A DNA stretch of 64,000 bases from Trebonia sp963737285 (GCA_963737285.1 CAVTRT010000003.1:2914001-2978000); one strand, 5' to 3'. Shown: positions 27,620 to 37,080, counted from the first letter of the stretch. Numbers and translations are program-made. Notes: a model not told the origin generated them from the sequence alone.

Positions 27620-28979
27620 GCCACCGGGCAGGCATTCCGCTGCAGGCGGAGGACGCGTTGTTCCTGCACGCCCAAAGCCCGCTGCTGTGCCAGCAGGTGG
27701 GCGCGGTTCTGCTGCTGGAACCCGCCGCCGTCCTGGACATCGGTGCCTTGCGGGATGTCATAACCGAGCGGGTGCACGCCGTCTCTACCCTCCGTCACCG
27801 CCTTGAGCGGGCACCGGGCCGGTGGCGGCGACCGCGCTGGGTGGCCGACGACGGTGACATTCGCCAGCGGATCCGGGAGGTGAAGTGCGGCCAGGACGGG
27901 AGCCGCGGACGCTTAGTGGCATCGTCGACACCTTCTTCTCGCTGGAGTGCGACCCCTACCGCATGCCCTGGGAGGTATGGCTGATCCCGGGGGCACCGGA
28001 TGGGCGCACCGCCGTCGCCGTGAAGATACATCATGCCCTTGGCGACAGCCATGCCCTCATCGCGGCGCTCACTAGGCTGCTGGACCCAACTCCTGAGGGC
28101 GCCGGCAGTCGGCCGGCAGGCGGGCGGGCGGTGATGCGCAGCCCGCGGGCAGATCCCGATGACTGTCCACGGCCGGTGGGCGACCTGATCCGCAGTGCCG
28201 CGATGAGCCTGCGAGACGGCCTGCGGACACTACGCGGGCTAACTCACCTCGCCGCCGCGGGCACCGCCCCCGAGGTCAGCGTGTGCGGGCCCTTCACCGG
28301 TGAGCGCCGGCGGTATGCGCAGGCACTGCTTCCGGCCTGGGAGGTCGCGCGAACGGCGCGCGGCCTCGACACGCAGATCGCCGACCTGCTGCTTGCCGTG
28401 ACCGCCGAGGCCCTCGGGCGACTGCTCCGCTCCCGTGGCGAGGAAACAGCGGGACAGGTGATACGGATTGCCGTCCCCAGGGCCTGCCCGGTGCGAGGCC
28501 GCAGCCGGGCACTGGGCACGGTGCCACGGAACCGGACCGCCGCGGTCACGCTCGACGCGCCAATCGGGCCTGCCGCGCCCGAGCAGCGGCTGGCCGCCGT
28601 CCGGAACCAGGTCGCCGCGCGCGTGCACCGGGGCGATGCCGCCGCCGCAGCCATGGTCTTGCGCATGATGAACTTCCTGCCCCAGCCGCTGCAACGGCTC
28701 GCCGCGGTCCAGTTCTACCAGCACCGATGGTTCAACCTGCTGGTCTCCGTGTTTCCCGGCGCCCGGCGCAGCTACTGCCTGCTAGGGGCTCGCGTCGAGG
28801 AGGTCTACCCGGTGCTGGCGCTCGCCGACGGAGCGGGACTGGCCATCGGCGCCATGACCTGGGAGCGGTCCATGTCGGTGGGCATCCTTGCCGACGCCAC
28901 GCTGGTACCAGACGTCGACAAGCTGGCGGCGGAGATTCCCGCCGCCTTCGACTTGTACCGCGCCGCCGCCCAGGCATGA
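27616..28979 (+). pseudogene. WS/DGAT-family O-acyltransferase, frameshifted and with variant active-site motif
   Basis: Wax ester synthase/diacylglycerol acyltransferase family: acyl-CoA-dependent acylation of an alcohol. N-terminal EDALFLHAQSPLLCQQVGAV is the family start; the frame breaks at about 27890-27910 and continues as RTLSGIVDTFFSLE..., restored by one base near gccgcgg. The catalytic motif reads HHALGDS instead of HHxxxDG, the final Gly being Ser. The later half has GTVPRNRTAAVTLD, near the conserved SNVPGP region. Full length would be about 454 residues, normal for the family. ATGA overlap with the glycosyltransferase stop makes it the fourth gene of the coupled operon. A sequencing deletion is as likely as decay. 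Confidence 0.75.
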
Positions 28980-29084
28980 GCTGCGATCGATCCCGATTTT
29001 GCCGTTACGATCCGTTTAGCAATCGCTACACGAGGCAACTGAACGGGAGGTGACAGTCACGACCCATGTATTGGAGGTAGAGCA

Positions 29085-29345
29085 ATGAGCCGCGTACCAG
29101 GCGACCAGCAGGCACTGAGGGAGATCGAGAGCCAGCTAGCAAAGTCCGATCCTGCGCTCGCGGCGATGTTCGCCGTCTTCGCAGCCCGCCCGCCCCGCGC
29201 ACGGTCACCCGTGCAAGCGCCCCCTGGGCGGCCCCCGCCGTCGATCGAGGAAGAGCACGCACGGTCCATCCGGGTCGCCGTGCTCGTGGGCCTGTCCATC
29301 GTCGTCGTGGTGTGCACGACGATGGCCATTATCACTGCCCCGTAG
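29085..29345 (+). CDS. Small DUF3040-like membrane protein
   Basis: An 86-residue protein with an amphipathic N-terminus LREIESQLAKSDPALAAMF resembling DUF3040, a Pro/Arg linker, and one membrane helix (IRVAVLVGLSIVVVVCTTMAI). A good ribosome-binding site (ggaggtagagc) precedes the ATG. Function unknown. It lies between the acyltransferase and hpnJ on the same strand. Confidence 0.75.
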   Translation: MSRVPGDQQALREIESQLAKSDPALAAMFAVFAARPPRARSPVQAPPGRPPPSIEEEHARSIRVAVLVGLSIVVVVCTTMAIITAP

Positions 29346-29511
29346 CACCCAGCAACTGCCGTGCGGAATAGCTCGCGAATAGTGCCGGGCACATCCTGGC
29401 CGCGACAACTCCGCCTCATTATTCCTACATAGAGGACAATCACGCCGTCTGACATCGACGGCCATCAGGATGGCTGGTTTAACGCAGGCCGCTGGGGAGC
29501 AGTGTGGAATT

Positions 29512-30948
29512 GTGCGAACACTGTTTTTGAATCCTCCGTCATATGAGGGTTTCGATGGCGGGGCGGGGTCGCGATACCAGGCCAAGCGCGAGATCCGGTC
29601 ATTCTGGTATCCCACCTGGCTTGCTCAGCCCGCCGCCCTGGTACCGGACAGCAAACTGGTGGACGCGCCCCCGGCCGGACTGGCCGTAGGCGACATCCTG
29701 CCACTGGCGGGCGAGCATGACCTGCTGGTTCTTCACACTAGCTCCCCCACCTTCCCCGGCGATGTCAAGATCGCCGAGGCGATGAAGGAACAGAACCCGT
29801 CGATCGTCGTCGGCTTCGTCGGGGCGAAGGTGGCGGTACAGCCGGAGCAGTCGCTGCGGGCCTCGGCGGCCATCGACTTCGTGGCGAGGGAGGAGTTCGA
29901 CTTCACCATCGCCGAGATCGCCGAAGGACGCCCGCTGGCCGCGGTGGACGGCATCAGCTACCGGGACCGCGCGGGGCAGATCCGCCACAACCCGGACCGG
30001 GAGATCTTGCAGGACATGGACCTGCTCCCGTTCGTCACCTCGGTCTACAAGCGGGACCTGCGGGCGGAGGACTATTACATCGGCTACCTACGGCACCCGT
30101 ACCTGTCGCTGTACACGGGGCGGGGCTGCCGGTCACGGTGCACGTTCTGCCTGTGGCCGCAGACAGTGGGCGGGCACCGGTACCGCACCCGCAGCGCGGA
30201 GCACGTCCTCGCGGAAGCCGCGCTGGTGCGTGAGCAGTTCCCGCAGGTGAAGGAGCTGTTCTTCGACGACGACACGTTCACGGACGACCGGGACCGGGCG
30301 ATGGAGATCGCTCGCGGGCTCGGGCGGCTCGGCATGACGTGGTCGTGCAACGCCAAGGCGAACGTGCCCAGGGAGATGCTGCAGGTACTCAAGGACAACG
30401 GGCTGCGACTGCTGCTCGTCGGCTATGAGTCGGGTAACCAGCAGATCCTCATCAACATCAAGAAGGGCCTTCGGGTCGAGCGGGCCAAGCGGTTCGCCGC
30501 TGACTGCCGGGAGCTGGGGATCACGGTGCATGGCACGTTCATCCTGGGCCTGCCCGGGGAGACCGAGCAGACGATCCAGGAGACGATCCGGTTCGCCCAG
30601 GAGGTGAACCCGCACAGCCTGCAGGTGTCGATCGCGGCCCCCTACCCCGGCACCGAACTGTACCGGCAGGCCGTGGAGAACGGCTGGCTTCCCGGCGACG
30701 ACGGGGACAGCACAGCGCTGGTCAGCCAGGACGGCACCCAGCTCGTCGCGCTGTCCTATCCCCATCTCAATCACACCGAGATCCTGGATTCCGTCGACGC
30801 CTTCTACAAGCGTTTCTACTTCCGGGCAGGCAAACTAGCGGAAATGTCCGCCGAATTGCTCCGCCACCCCGCCATGGTGCCACGCCGACTCCGCGAAGGC
30901 GGGGAATTCGCCCGCTTCCTCACCCGGCGCCCCCGCACCCCGGCGTAG
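29512..30948 (+). CDS. hpnJ: Hopanoid radical SAM protein HpnJ
   Basis: Radical SAM enzyme that converts bacteriohopanetetrol glucosamine to the cyclitol ether (established from Burkholderia genetics). N-terminus MRTLFLNPPSYEGFDGGAGSR and REIRSFWYPTWLAQ are HpnJ-specific; a B12-binding-like domain covers about residues 1-150, followed by the Cx3Cx2C cluster motif CRSRCTFC with LWPQTVGGHRYRTRS, and the radical SAM barrel with ETLG-type GLPGETEQT and APYPGTELY. GTG at 29512 matches the family start; ATG at 29470 would add 14 residues. hpnR follows 72 bases downstream. No squalene-hopene cyclase or hpnG/H lies in the window. Confidence 0.9.
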   Translation: MRTLFLNPPSYEGFDGGAGSRYQAKREIRSFWYPTWLAQPAALVPDSKLVDAPPAGLAVGDILPLAGEHDLLVLHTSSPTFPGDVKIAEAMKEQNPSIVVGFVGAKVAVQPEQSLRASAAIDFVAREEFDFTIAEIAEGRPLAAVDGISYRDRAGQIRHNPDREILQDMDLLPFVTSVYKRDLRAEDYYIGYLRHPYLSLYTGRGCRSRCTFCLWPQTVGGHRYRTRSAEHVLAEAALVREQFPQVKELFFDDDTFTDDRDRAMEIARGLGRLGMTWSCNAKANVPREMLQVLKDNGLRLLLVGYESGNQQILINIKKGLRVERAKRFAADCRELGITVHGTFILGLPGETEQTIQETIRFAQEVNPHSLQVSIAAPYPGTELYRQAVENGWLPGDDGDSTALVSQDGTQLVALSYPHLNHTEILDSVDAFYKRFYFRAGKLAEMSAELLRHPAMVPRRLREGGEFARFLTRRPRTPA

Positions 30949-31020
30949 CAGTTACGACCAGACTGCACCGGCTAATGCCGCGCAGGAAACCACTGGGGAC
31001 GACTTAATCGTGAGGTCATC

Positions 31021-32502
31021 ATGCGCCTGCTGCTCGTCCATCCCAGCCCCCTGTTGTACTCGGAGATTTTCCTGCGGCTCGAGCCACTGGGCCTAGAGCG
31101 GGTGGCCGGCGCAGCGCGCCAGGCCGGGCACGAGGTCCGCATCGTGGACCTCCAGGTACTGCCCCACGCTGAGCTGATGAGGGAACTGGTGGCGTTCCAG
31201 CCAGAGGCGGTCGGCATATCGCTGAACTACCTCGCCAACGTCCCCGAGGCGCTCGATATCTCCGCGGAGGTGAAGAGCTTCATTCCCCAGTGCTTTGTCT
31301 TCTTCGGCGGTCACAGCGTCTCCTTCATCGCCGAAGAGGTGCTCATCCAGGCACGCGGAACAGTCGACGTGATCATCCGGGGCGAGGGCGAGACCGCGAT
31401 CGGCCCGTTGCTCGCCGCCGTCCGGGACGGCGGCCTGGACACGGTTCCTGGTGCCGTGAGCGCGCAGGGCCGCGGCCCGGCGCCCGTGGCGATGCACAGC
31501 ATCGACTTCCCGCGCCCGGCCCGTGACCTGATGCGGCACCGTCGCAGGTACTTCATCGGCGAGCTCGATCCCTGCGCGTCGATCGAGTTCAGCCGCGGCT
31601 GCCCGTGGGACTGCTCCTTCTGCTCGGCATGGACGTTCTACGGCCGCGGCTACCGTAAGGCGTCACCGCCGTCCGCCGCCGATGAGCTGGCGAGCATCCG
31701 TGAGCCGAACGTCTTCATCGTCGACGACGTCGCCTTCATCCGCCCGGAGCATGGCGACGCGATCGCCGCCGAAGTTGAGCGCCGCCGGATCCGCAAGCGC
31801 TACTACCTCGAGACGCGCAGCGACGTCCTGCTGCGCAATACCGAGGTGTTCCGACGATGGTCGCGGCTGGGCCTGAGCTACATGTTCCTTGGCATTGAGG
31901 CCATCGACGCCGAGGGGCTTGACCTTTACCGTAAGCGGGTCAGCCCGGATGACAACTTCCGGGCCCTGGAGGCGGCGCGCCGTCTGGGCATCACCGTCGC
32001 CATCAACCTGATCGTCGACCCGGCCTGGGACGCCGGGCGGTTCCGGCTTGTCCGGGAGTTCGCCACGACGATCCCCGAGATCGTCCACCTCACGGTCATG
32101 ACCCCCTACCCTGGCACCGAGATCTGGCACACCGAGTCACGCAAGCTAACCACACGCGACTACCGCCTCTTCGACATCCAGCACGCCGTCGTGCCCACCG
32201 CGCTGCCGCTTGAGGAGTTCTACTACGAGCTGGTGCGTACCCAGGAGGTGATCAACCGCAAGTTCCTCGGACTGCGCACCGCAGCCGGGGCCATCCGTGT
32301 CCTTGGCGGCAACCTCGCCAGGGGCCAGACGAACTTCGCCCGCATGCTGTGGAAATTCAACAAGGTCTACAACGCCGAGCGCCAGCACGCCGACCATCAG
32401 CGTCCCGTCTACTACGAGCTTCCGCCCTTGAGCCGGGTCCCGCCCGGCAACCGGCGTGAGCTTTACATCCATAACCGCCCGGCCACGTCCCGGCAGCCGT
32501 GA
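31021..32502 (+). CDS. hpnR: Hopanoid C-3 methylase HpnR
   Basis: B12-binding radical SAM methyltransferase that adds the C-3 methyl group to hopanoids in the membrane (established for HpnR). The 493-residue protein opens LLLVHPSPLLYSEIFLRLEPLGLE, where VHPSPL and EIFLRLEPLGLE are family hallmarks, then a cobalamin-binding domain with FFGGHSVSF, and the Cx3Cx2C motif CPWDCSFC with SAWTFYGRGYR. Length is normal. ATG at 31021; upstream gaggt. It directly follows hpnJ, so this organism is predicted to make 3-methylhopanoids with a modified head group. Confidence 0.9.
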   Translation: MRLLLVHPSPLLYSEIFLRLEPLGLERVAGAARQAGHEVRIVDLQVLPHAELMRELVAFQPEAVGISLNYLANVPEALDISAEVKSFIPQCFVFFGGHSVSFIAEEVLIQARGTVDVIIRGEGETAIGPLLAAVRDGGLDTVPGAVSAQGRGPAPVAMHSIDFPRPARDLMRHRRRYFIGELDPCASIEFSRGCPWDCSFCSAWTFYGRGYRKASPPSAADELASIREPNVFIVDDVAFIRPEHGDAIAAEVERRRIRKRYYLETRSDVLLRNTEVFRRWSRLGLSYMFLGIEAIDAEGLDLYRKRVSPDDNFRALEAARRLGITVAINLIVDPAWDAGRFRLVREFATTIPEIVHLTVMTPYPGTEIWHTESRKLTTRDYRLFDIQHAVVPTALPLEEFYYELVRTQEVINRKFLGLRTAAGAIRVLGGNLARGQTNFARMLWKFNKVYNAERQHADHQRPVYYELPPLSRVPPGNRRELYIHNRPATSRQP

Positions 32503-32559
32503 ATACCGCAGCCGCCGGCTGACGATGCGCCAGGCAGACAGAGTCCGAATCGGGTACGC

Positions 32560-32802
32560 GTGCGCCTGGTGATTACCGTGGCGCTGGCGCTCGCCGCCGC
32601 GGCCCGCGACAACGCCAGGCTGATGTCCGCCGCCGGACTGGCGCTGCTCGCCCCCACCCCGGCCAGCCTGACCAGCACCGTCGGCCGACTCGCCGACGAC
32701 CCGACCGCGGTCGCCGCCCTGGCGCAGGCAGCTTGCGCCAGGGCCACCTTCCGGTGCCGCGAGGACGACCTGACGGACCTCGCCGTGGCTGCGCCCCGAT
32801 GA
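32560..32802 (+). CDS. Possible small Ala-rich protein
   Basis: An 80-residue frame from a GTG at 32560 (MRLVITVALALAAAARDNARLMSAAG) in the gap between hpnR and the DMT transporter. The composition is Ala/Leu-rich with a hydrophobic start and a more polar end (CREDDLTDLAVAAP). No family recognised and no strong ribosome-binding site. It may be a remnant or a chance frame. Confidence 0.25.
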   Translation: MRLVITVALALAAAARDNARLMSAAGLALLAPTPASLTSTVGRLADDPTAVAALAQAACARATFRCREDDLTDLAVAAPR

Positions 32803-32857
32803 TTGCGGCGCGCGCCGTCACCGGTTTGCGGGGCACACCGCGAGGTAGTGGCCGGCG

Positions 32858-33751
32858 ATGACCTACCTGCTTGCCGTGCTCGCGGCGTGCGCTAACGCCA
32901 CGTCCTCGGTGCTGCAGCGCAAGGCTGACCGGAAGGTCCCGACGAGCGAGAACCTCAGCATCCGACTGATGTGGAGCGTGCTGCACCAGCCGGTGTGGTT
33001 TGGCGGCCTGCTGGCGATCATAGTCGGCTTCCTGCTTCAGGCCGCCGCCCTTGGCAGCGGCAAGTTGTCGGTCGTCGAGCCGATCCTGGTCCTGGAACTG
33101 CCCATCACGCTGCTGATCGCCACCCGGGTTTTCCGCGTGCGGCTGCACAGGCGGGAGTGGGGGGCGGCGGCGGCGATGGTGGCAGGGCTGGCCGGAATGC
33201 TGTATGGCCTGTCACCGTCGGGAAGATCGCCGCAAGACGTCCGCTGGTATGCCTGGGTCACCGGCATCGGCATCAACCTCGCCGTGATAGCGGGGCTGGT
33301 CGCCTGGGGGCGTCGCGGACCGGCGGGCGGCGGCCCGCACGGCCGCGAGAGCAGCAGCCTGCAGGCAGCCGTCCTCGCGGTCGCGGCGGGTGCCGGCTTC
33401 GGCCTGACCGCGGCACTGATCAAGGCCGTGACACGCACGTTCTCCAGTGGCATCCTCGCCTTGGTGTCCAGTTGGCAGTTGTACGCGATGATCGCGGTGG
33501 GTCTGGGCGCGATGTTCCTCGTCCAGTCCGCGCTGAACGCCGGCCCGCTAGTTGCCGCCCAGCCCGGGCTTACCCTCACGGACCCGCTCGTCTCCATCTT
33601 GTGGGGTGTGCTGGTCTTCCACGAAAGGGTCAGGACCGGGTGGTTCCTCGCCCTGACAATCGCCGGCGGCCTGGTCATGGTCGGCGCCGTGATCGTCTTG
33701 GCCCGCTCTCCCCTGCCGTCCACGACGTCCGAGCAGGCAAAGGCCCCCTGA
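32858..33751 (+). CDS. DMT-superfamily (EamA/NIPA-like) membrane transporter
   Basis: A 297-residue protein with nine to ten hydrophobic segments in the EamA two-repeat layout: first half NATSSVLQRKADRKVP...PILVLELPITLLIATRVF (segment ends shown), second half AGAGFGLTAALIKAVTRTF ... LNAGPLVAAQPGLTLTDPLVSILWG. The P-L-V/E-R-V pattern before the last helices (VFHERVRTG) is typical. Substrate unknown. The C-terminus overlaps nothing; a truncated YoaK-like frame follows. Confidence 0.82.
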   Translation: MTYLLAVLAACANATSSVLQRKADRKVPTSENLSIRLMWSVLHQPVWFGGLLAIIVGFLLQAAALGSGKLSVVEPILVLELPITLLIATRVFRVRLHRREWGAAAAMVAGLAGMLYGLSPSGRSPQDVRWYAWVTGIGINLAVIAGLVAWGRRGPAGGGPHGRESSSLQAAVLAVAAGAGFGLTAALIKAVTRTFSSGILALVSSWQLYAMIAVGLGAMFLVQSALNAGPLVAAQPGLTLTDPLVSILWGVLVFHERVRTGWFLALTIAGGLVMVGAVIVLARSPLPSTTSEQAKAP

Positions 33752-33835
33752 GTTTGGCCGCTGGTCACTCGGGTATCGACTTGCGGGCCATCTGGTCAGG
33801 GCCTGCCCGTCGGCGAGTGCTCGCACCTACTGGCG

Positions 33836-34342
33836 GTGAACGGCGGCCTGGCACTGGCCGGGTACGGCGTCGGCGTCGGCGCGACGTTCGCCAGCAGGCC
33901 GCGGGAAGAAAGCGGCCAGCCGGCATGGCCGCATCAGGTCACGGTTACCCTGGCCCTGGAACTGGTCCTGCTCGCCGGGTTCAGCGGCGGGTGGCTCGCG
34001 GCCGACGGGCACCCGTCCGGGGACTCGCGTCTGGTGCTGCTCGCGGTCGCCTCAGCCGCGATGGGAATCCAGGCCGCCGCCGTCCGCCGCCTAGGCCAGA
34101 TGTCCTCAACGTATCTGACCAGCACCCTGACCGCCCTGTTCGAGGCCGCGACGGCCCGGCGCTGGCCGTCGCAATGGCGGCGCAGCACGGGGACAGTAGT
34201 CGCCTTCGTCGTCGGCGCCGTGTTCGGCGGGCTCGCTGCCCTGCAAGCGCCGGTCGCGGTCCCGGCCGCGGTCATGGTCCCGCTCGCCTTCGTCGTGGCG
34301 TGTCGCGTTCCCGCTGCGATGAGCCGCGCGAGGAGCCGGTAG
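33836..34342 (+). pseudogene. N-terminally truncated YoaK (DUF1275) membrane protein
   Basis: The 168-residue frame matches the C-terminal two thirds of DUF1275 proteins, with LVLLAVASAAMGIQAAAVRRLG and STYLTSTLTALFE, the conserved segment. The first two membrane segments and the usual GxxDAxxxLxLGHVFxANMTGN motif are missing; only 84 bases separate the GTG start from the upstream stop, so they cannot be present in any frame. I regard it as a 5'-deleted remnant, though a shortened functional protein is possible. Confidence 0.55.
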
Positions 34343-34355
34343 CGGGACTCCAGCC

Positions 34356-34922
34356 TCACTCCCAGGCCCGTCCCGAGCCGATGTCCGGGTCGCCGTCGTC
34401 GGAGTCGCTCCAGCTCAGCCCCGCGGTGACGTGCCCGCCGTCCCCGTCCAGTCCCGCAGTGACACCGGAATCGACATCCGGGTCGTCTGGTGCCGGGTCC
34501 TCGTCGTCGATCGCGCCATGCTCAGCCTCGTCCACCGGCCCGCGCACCCGGAATCGGGGATGGCCCGGTTCCCCGGGCCGCACGCCCGGATGCCGCGGCA
34601 CGGCCTGCGGGCTGGGGCCGAACGTGTCCTCGTCGCCCGGGACCTCGTCGGTCCGGGCGGCCACGGCCTTTTTATCCGAGCCCGCGGTAACCGGCCAGTC
34701 GTCGTCCCGGCCGGCCACGTAGCCCATGTCTTCGCTGTACCCGGTGCTGGGCTCGGCCTGGCGCTCGCGCTGGCCGCCGGGCGCGACGCCTGAGCCACGG
34801 ATCGAGGCCGGGCCGATGTTCCCGCCCATGTCGTGCAGCGAGGCCTGCTCGGACTGATCCTGGCGTTTCCTGTGCTTGCCCGGAGCTTTGCGTCGATCCC
34901 CGCCGCGTTTGTTGCCACTCAC
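34356..34922 (-). CDS. Hydrophilic, acidic hypothetical protein
   Basis: About 188 residues from GTG 34922, preceded by AGGAGG at a six-base spacing. The first 25 residues are very basic (GNKRGGDRRKAPGKHRKRQ), the rest is Asp/Gly/Pro-rich and probably disordered, ending in a DSDDGDPDIGSG tail. No family recognised. It follows the DUF5709 gene on the same strand after 31 bases. The charge split (basic head, acidic tail) is its only notable property. Confidence 0.55.
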   Translation of the reverse strand: MSGNKRGGDRRKAPGKHRKRQDQSEQASLHDMGGNIGPASIRGSGVAPGGQRERQAEPSTGYSEDMGYVAGRDDDWPVTAGSDKKAVAARTDEVPGDEDTFGPSPQAVPRHPGVRPGEPGHPRFRVRGPVDEAEHGAIDDEDPAPDDPDVDSGVTAGLDGDGGHVTAGLSWSDSDDGDPDIGSGRAWE

Positions 34923-34953
34923 CGGCATCCTCCTGTGCTCGCGCCGCATCCGG

Positions 34954-35525
34954 TCATTCCGGCTCCACTCGCATGGCTGCCTCCTCGGCGGTATAGCCGC
35001 CGGAATCGGGCCCGACCTCGTCGGCGATGGCGTCGGGCTCCACATCCGGATGGGCCCCTCGCCGGGAGCCACTAGGCGCCCGGCTGGGCGGGGATCGTCC
35101 CACACCTGCCCGGACGGCTCTTCCGGCTGCGCCTCCCAGTCCGGGGCCGTCCAGGCGTCTGGCTCGTACTCGGTGTCCAGGTCGGCGCCCACGCCCAGCC
35201 CGCTGTCTTGCGTCAGCGCGTCCAGGTTGTCGGTCCGGTCCGCCCGGCCCTTGCGGGCTGGCTGCACGACTGGCTCGCCTTCGCCACCGAACATCGCCTG
35301 GTCCTCGGGTATCTCGTGGTCCAGCCGCAGGTCCAGCGGCTCCCCCTCGATTTGCTCTTCCACGGTGGTGCCAAAGTTGTCCACCGCCGCCGGCTGGTCC
35401 GCGGGCAGCGGAGCCCGCTGCGGATCCACTGCCCACACTTGCTCGGGCGTGCCATCCTGAAGATCGGGGATACCCTCGTCCTCGAACTCCGAATGCGGGT
35501 CGCGCTCCGGAATGTTGCGGCTCAC
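34954..35525 (-). pseudogene. DUF5709 family protein, frameshifted
   Basis: Small acidic actinobacterial protein of unknown role. The N-terminal part from GTG 35525 has the family core LPADQPAAVDNFGTTVEEQIEGEPLDLRL (core words LPAD, EQIEGEPLD). At about 35053-35059 the frame breaks in a G-run; restoring one G gives GAHPDVEPDAIADEVGPDSGGYTAEEAAMRVEPE-stop, where the final SAEEAAMR-like word is typical of the family. Its start overlaps the stop of the lipase maturation factor gene (GTGA), so they are co-translated. Confidence 0.72.
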
Positions 35526-37024
35526 GGTCTGCCCTCCCTTGTGATCGGCGGTACCGGACCTTTCTGCCCGCCTCGGCCCGGTCGTAACAAGCCGATTAAC
35601 TCACGAGTGCGAAGGGTCATCGCGGGCACGTATTCTCCGGCCGCCTCGCGGTGCCACCAGGCGCCGGTCTGCCGGAACTCACGCCAACTGGTGTACCGGT
35701 ACCGGTAGCGGCGCACCCTGATAACTGCGGGCGGGGCATCTGGGAATGGGTTGACCCGAAGCAGGCGAGCCACGTCCCGGTCTCCGGCAAGGAGCCGCCG
35801 AAGCAGCGGCACCAGCCACTGCTCGGCATAGCCCGGTGACAGCGCGGCGAACCACATCAGCCAGTCGAGCCGCAGGTGGTATGGCGCGATCTGGTGCGGC
35901 CAGCGCCGCGGATCGCCCGGCTTGCCGTAGAACTCATACTCCCGCCAGCGCGCGCCCCCGGTGACCTCCGCAGTGCCCTCGATCACTAGCTCATACCGCT
36001 GCCGGGTGATGCTGCCAAACGCCCCGTAGCTGTTGACGAGCCGCAGCGGGTCGAAGCTGGTGTTCATGACCTGGCGGCGGGACAGCAAGTTCCGTACCGG
36101 GCGGTAGCTCAGCACCGCCACCACGACGGTGAAGGCGATCACCAGCGCCTCATACCACGGCGGTGGCGCCGCCAGCGGGCCAGCGGCGGGCAGCGGCAGC
36201 ACCCGGCCCAGCCGGTAGGTGTCGACCGCGGGCAGGGCGAGCACGATCGTAAGCCAGTTCAGCCAGGCGAAGTTGCCTGACGTCACCAGCCACAGCTGAG
36301 TGACGATCACGACCGCGGCGGCCACGCTCGCCGCAGGCTGCGGGGCGAAAAGCACCAGCGGCGCGACAAGCTGGGCAATGTAGTTGGCGGCCACCTCCAT
36401 CCGGTGCAGCGGATCGGGCAGGTGATGGAAGAACCAGCTCAGCGGGCCCGGCATGGGCTGCGTCTCGTGGTGGTAGCGCAGGCATGTGAGGTCACGCCAG
36501 CAGCGGTCACCGCGCAGCTTGATCAGGCCCGCGCCGAACTCCACCCGCAGCAGCAGCCAGCGCACCAGCCACAGCACGAGCACCGGGGGCGCGGTGCTGG
36601 CATTGCCGAGGAAGATCGCCAGGGACCCGGCCTCCAGCAGCAGCGTCTCCCACCCGAACCCGTACCACACCTGGCCCACGTTCACTATCGAGGCGTAAAG
36701 CGCCCACAGCACAAGCCAGCAGCCCATCGAGGCCCACAACGGAACCGCGTCGCCCAGGCCGCCGGCCATCGCGGCCGCCAGCAGCGCCCCGGTCCAGGCG
36801 ACCGCGGCGAACAACCCATCGCTGTAGCGGACGTGGAAGACGCTCGGCGCGTGCCAGAACCGCACCCCGCGCAGGTACGTGGGGATCGGCAGCAGGCCCC
36901 GCTCGCCCAGCAGGCCACGGAACTGGCGAGCGGCGCACACGAAGGCGATGACGTAGATCACCGCCAGCCCACGCTCGAACACCAGCCGCGCGAACCAGTA
37001 CTGCGGTGCTGAGAACCAGCTCAT
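35522..37024 (-). CDS. Lipase maturation factor family membrane protein
   Basis: A 500-residue polytopic protein like vertebrate LMF1 and its bacterial relatives. Signs: N-terminal WFSAPQYWFARLVFERGLAVIY, the stretch LLRVEFGAGLIKLRGDRCWRDLTCL (loop with W-L-TCL-YHHETQPMPGPLSWF, highly conserved in the family), and a C-terminal soluble part with WREYEFYGKPGDP and RLDWLMWFAALSP. About nine to ten membrane segments. Bacterial function is not established. ATG 37024; the flavoprotein gene upstream ends just before it, and DUF5709 follows with a GTGA overlap, so this looks like one operon. Confidence 0.85.
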   Translation of the reverse strand: MSWFSAPQYWFARLVFERGLAVIYVIAFVCAARQFRGLLGERGLLPIPTYLRGVRFWHAPSVFHVRYSDGLFAAVAWTGALLAAAMAGGLGDAVPLWASMGCWLVLWALYASIVNVGQVWYGFGWETLLLEAGSLAIFLGNASTAPPVLVLWLVRWLLLRVEFGAGLIKLRGDRCWRDLTCLRYHHETQPMPGPLSWFFHHLPDPLHRMEVAANYIAQLVAPLVLFAPQPAASVAAAVVIVTQLWLVTSGNFAWLNWLTIVLALPAVDTYRLGRVLPLPAAGPLAAPPPWYEALVIAFTVVVAVLSYRPVRNLLSRRQVMNTSFDPLRLVNSYGAFGSITRQRYELVIEGTAEVTGGARWREYEFYGKPGDPRRWPHQIAPYHLRLDWLMWFAALSPGYAEQWLVPLLRRLLAGDRDVARLLRVNPFPDAPPAVIRVRRYRYRYTSWREFRQTGAWWHREAAGEYVPAMTLRTRELIGLLRPGRGGQKGPVPPITREGRP

Positions 37025-37080
37025 CGCGCCCCGCCGGGGTTACCCGGTCGCCGCCGGGCCAGGCGCCCCGCAAGTCCGCT

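Noticed and set aside
32971..34722. A 583-codon plus-strand frame spanning the DMT transporter and the YoaK remnant
   Set aside because: It is an out-of-frame shadow, Arg/Gly/Pro-rich, across two regions with recognisable membrane proteins in other frames and strands.
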